DNA from: Candidatus Pelagibacter sp. TMED165
Lineage (GTDB): Bacteria; Pseudomonadota; Alphaproteobacteria; Pelagibacterales; Pelagibacteraceae
Assembly (NCBI GenBank): GCA_002171035.2
Contig: NHHO02000028.1
Location: forward strand, 1-8,809
Direction of reading: 5' to 3'
DNA: 8,809 bases
A program made the translations under genes and the position numbers. Positions 6,824 through 8,809 of the stretch are shown here, in pieces (position 1 is the stretch's first letter; every line of letters starts with the position of its first letter). The notes beneath the pieces are model-generated. The model was not told the origin of the DNA. It searched no databases and saw only the letters and a list, made by a program, of their open reading frames with translations.

Positions 6824-7898
6824 TTTTTTAACATCTTTAGTTGATAGTTATTCATTTTTAAATGTTTTCAAATATCTTACTTTTAGAACAGGGCTTTCTT
6901 TGATCACATCTTTGATTGTAGTATTTATAATAGGTGGACCATTAATCAGATTATTTTCAAAAAAACAAATAACTGGTCCCATAAGGCAAGATGGACCGAT
7001 TGACCATATTATAAAAAAATCTGGCACACCAACTATGGGAGGTCTAATAATTATAATAGGAATGATTTCTGGCACTATATTATGGGCTGATTTAAGTAAC
7101 GTTTATATTTGGACATTGATTTTTGTTTCATTAAGTCTAGGTCTTCTAGGTTTAATTGATGATTTATTAAAGATTAAATATGAAAACTCCAGAGGATTGA
7201 ATTCTAAGCTTAAGTTTTTTGGGCAATTAGCAATTAGTGCAATTGCATTATACATATTGATTCACTTTTCTGATCACAAATATTTATATAATTTATATTT
7301 TCCTTTTTTTAAAAATTTAATTTGGCAGATGGGACTTTTTTTTATTCCTTTTGCACTATTTGTAATTATTGGGTCATCTAACGCTGTGAATCTTACAGAT
7401 GGTTTAGATGGTCTTGCAACTGTCCCAGTGATGTTAGTGGCTTTATCTTTTACTCTAATTAGCTATGTAGTTGGAAACACTATCTTCTCAGAATATTTAA
7501 AGTTGCAGTATATCCCTGATGTTGGAGAGCTTTCGATTTTTTGTGGTTCAATAGTTGGGTCTTGTTTGGGTTTTCTTTGGTATAATGCTCCTCCAGCCAA
7601 AATATTTATGGGAGACACAGGTTCACTTTCATTAGGTGGTTCTCTCGCTGCAGTAGCAATAATCAGTAAACATGAAATTGTCTTGGCGATAATCGGAGGG
7701 TTATTTGTTCTAGAAACTGTATCAGTAATCATTCAAGTAATTTCTTTTAAACTAACTGGCAAAAGAGTTTTTATGATGGCACCAATACATCATCATTTCG
7801 AAAAAAAAGGGTGGGCGGAGTCAACGATAGTTATTAGATTTTGGATCATAGCAATAATATTAGCGTTAGTTGGCTTAGCCACTTTAAAGCTAAGATAA
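6813..7898 (+). CDS. mraY: Phospho-N-acetylmuramoyl-pentapeptide-transferase MraY
   Basis: MraY is the polytopic inner-membrane enzyme that transfers phospho-MurNAc-pentapeptide from UDP to undecaprenyl phosphate, forming lipid I. The 361-residue protein matches the family length (E. coli 360) and is strongly hydrophobic, with about ten membrane segments. Diagnostic motifs are GPIRQDGPIDHIIKKSGTPTMGG (GTPTMGG at 71-77); D116-D117-L-L-K120, the Asp pair that aligns with the E. coli catalytic pair; NAVNLTDGLDGLA (190-202); FMGDTGSLSLGG with the essential Asp at 268; and the cytoplasmic-loop motif APIHHHFE (323-330) followed by KKGWAE. The start codon lies inside the end of murE-murF (ATGTTGTTTAA, 11-nt overlap), so the substrate-producing MurF half and MraY are probably translationally coupled. 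Codon content looks less A-rich than in the neighbours, which the membrane composition explains without invoking transfer. Confidence 0.97.
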   Translation: MLFNFLTSLVDSYSFLNVFKYLTFRTGLSLITSLIVVFIIGGPLIRLFSKKQITGPIRQDGPIDHIIKKSGTPTMGGLIIIIGMISGTILWADLSNVYIWTLIFVSLSLGLLGLIDDLLKIKYENSRGLNSKLKFFGQLAISAIALYILIHFSDHKYLYNLYFPFFKNLIWQMGLFFIPFALFVIIGSSNAVNLTDGLDGLATVPVMLVALSFTLISYVVGNTIFSEYLKLQYIPDVGELSIFCGSIVGSCLGFLWYNAPPAKIFMGDTGSLSLGGSLAAVAIISKHEIVLAIIGGLFVLETVSVIIQVISFKLTGKRVFMMAPIHHHFEKKGWAESTIVIRFWIIAIILALVGLATLKLR

Positions 7899-7904
7899 AA
7901 TTAA

Positions 7905-8809
7905 ATGAATACTTTTGTAAATTTAAAAAAAAAAAGTTTCATAATTTATGGCTTAGGAGTTACAGGAATTTCGGTTCTAAACTATTTTAAAAAAAAAAAG
8001 ATTAAGAATTACTTTGTTTGGGATGACAAAAAAGATCTTAGGAAAAATTTTAAGCAAAAAAATAAGATTATAAAATCATCAAAAGAGATAGATAACATAG
8101 ACTATATTGTAATTAGCCCAGGTATAGATATAAACCTAGCATCTTTCAGTAAAAAACTTAAAAAAAACAAAAAAAAAATTATCACAGATATAGATCTTTT
8201 ATTTTTGAACAAACCTTTTTTTAAATCAATAGTTGTTACAGGAACAAATGGTAAATCTACCACGTGTAAAATGATTGAATATTTATTAAAAAAAAATAAA
8301 TTTAAAGTAAAATTAGGAGGAAATATAGGCAAACCTGTATTGGACCTTGATTATTGCGAAAAAACTTATTTAGTACTTGAAGTTTCTTCCTTTCAGCTTT
8401 CATATTCAAAATTTATCAAGCCCAACTATGCAATCTTTTTAAATTTTGCAAATGATCATTTAGACTGGCATGGCTCTAAGCAAAAATATTTAAAATCTAA
8501 AATTAAAATTTTTCAACTACAAAATGTAAAAGATGTAGGTTTTTTGAACAAAGAATTAAAAAAAAGTGTAAATTTAAAAAAAATAAAAAGCAAAATAAAG
8601 TTAGTTAATTCAAATGACTTCAAAAAAATTAAAATTAAAAATGATTATTTAAACTCAAGTGCAAATAGAGAAAATATGAGCTTTGTTTACACCTTATCAA
8701 AAGTATTAAAAATTAATAAAAAAAAATTCATTTCCGCTCTTGAAAGCTTTAAAGGATTACCTCATCGATATGAAATATTTTATAAAAAAAAGAATGTTAT
8801 ATTTATTAA
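7905..8809 (+). CDS. murD: UDP-N-acetylmuramoyl-L-alanine--D-glutamate ligase MurD, 3'-truncated by the window edge
   Basis: MurD adds D-glutamate to UDP-MurNAc-L-Ala in the cytoplasm, the step before MurE. The frame opens at the ATG at 7905, 6 nt after mraY, and stays open to the right edge: 301 full codons plus two bases. Visible motifs are the N-terminal nucleotide-fold segment FIIYGLGVTGISVLNYF (12-28); IDYIVISPGID, the family's SPG motif; ATP loop VTGTNGKSTTCKM; LGGNIGKP; LEVSSFQLSY; NFANDHLDWHGS, where many homologues have DHLDRH; a downstream lysine-rich segment expected to carry the carbamylated Lys; and the inter-domain GLPHRYE. It breaks off at VIFI, just where the family's NDSKATN motif should begin; the last two bases, AA, fit Asn. 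About 150 C-terminal residues, the D-Glu-binding domain, lie outside. The coding is extremely Lys/Asn-rich, with A-runs up to 11. Confidence 0.95.
   Translation, partial: MNTFVNLKKKSFIIYGLGVTGISVLNYFKKKKIKNYFVWDDKKDLRKNFKQKNKIIKSSKEIDNIDYIVISPGIDINLASFSKKLKKNKKKIITDIDLLFLNKPFFKSIVVTGTNGKSTTCKMIEYLLKKNKFKVKLGGNIGKPVLDLDYCEKTYLVLEVSSFQLSYSKFIKPNYAIFLNFANDHLDWHGSKQKYLKSKIKIFQLQNVKDVGFLNKELKKSVNLKKIKSKIKLVNSNDFKKIKIKNDYLNSSANRENMSFVYTLSKVLKINKKKFISALESFKGLPHRYEIFYKKKNVIFI

Noticed and set aside
7874..7894. Small stem CTTAGC / GCTAAG at the end of mraY, just before murD.
   Set aside because: Six base pairs with a 9-nt loop and no T-run. Too weak to call a terminator, and the murD start follows within a few bases.
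1..8809. tRNA or rRNA genes, CRISPR arrays, insertion sequences, att sites, toxin-antitoxin or defence genes.
   Set aside because: None seen on either strand. Coding is almost continuous and all seven frames are explained by cell-division, wall-precursor and rRNA-methylation genes.

Overview
The window is very A+T-rich (by eye about a quarter G+C) and holds a tightly packed run of cell-division and peptidoglycan-precursor genes, all on the + strand. It is a segment of a dcw (division and cell wall) cluster. Poly-A/Lys-rich coding, near-zero intergenic space and an FtsZ tail ending in an alphaproteobacterial-type IPAFLRRQ peptide suggest a streamlined, AT-rich alphaproteobacterium, such as a SAR11-like marine lineage or a reduced relative. 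That placement is inference, not proof.

Layout: the 3' two thirds of ftsZ (2-1000, cut by the left edge); an 18-nt gap; rsmH/mraW (1019-2035); an ftsL-like gene (2028-2357); ftsI (preferred start 2338, to 4065); one 926-codon frame encoding fused MurE and MurF (4043-6823); mraY (6813-7898); a 6-nt gap; and the 5' two thirds of murD (7905-8809, cut by the right edge). The junctions from rsmH to mraY are overlaps of 8, 20, 23 and 11 nt. No gene-free stretch exceeds 18 nt. I see no terminator with a U-tract, no internal promoter, no RNA gene and no mobile element, so everything probably lies on one transcript.

How the genes work together: MurD, MurE and MurF successively add D-Glu, meso-diaminopimelate (inferred from a DNPR motif) and D-Ala-D-Ala to the UDP-MurNAc peptide. 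MraY moves the finished pentapeptide onto undecaprenyl phosphate. FtsI cross-links septal peptidoglycan at the site organised by FtsZ, with FtsL as a bitopic divisome scaffold. RsmH is the 16S rRNA methyltransferase that habitually heads such clusters.

The window is largely ordinary and I do not see an undescribed system. The points worth a second look are: (1) a 14-bp hairpin with a 4-nt loop inside the first codons of rsmH, just after ftsZ; (2) ftsZ placed directly upstream of rsmH, rather than at the far end of the cluster, with no mraZ between; (3) the full-length MurE-MurF fusion; and (4) several 11-A runs inside essential genes.
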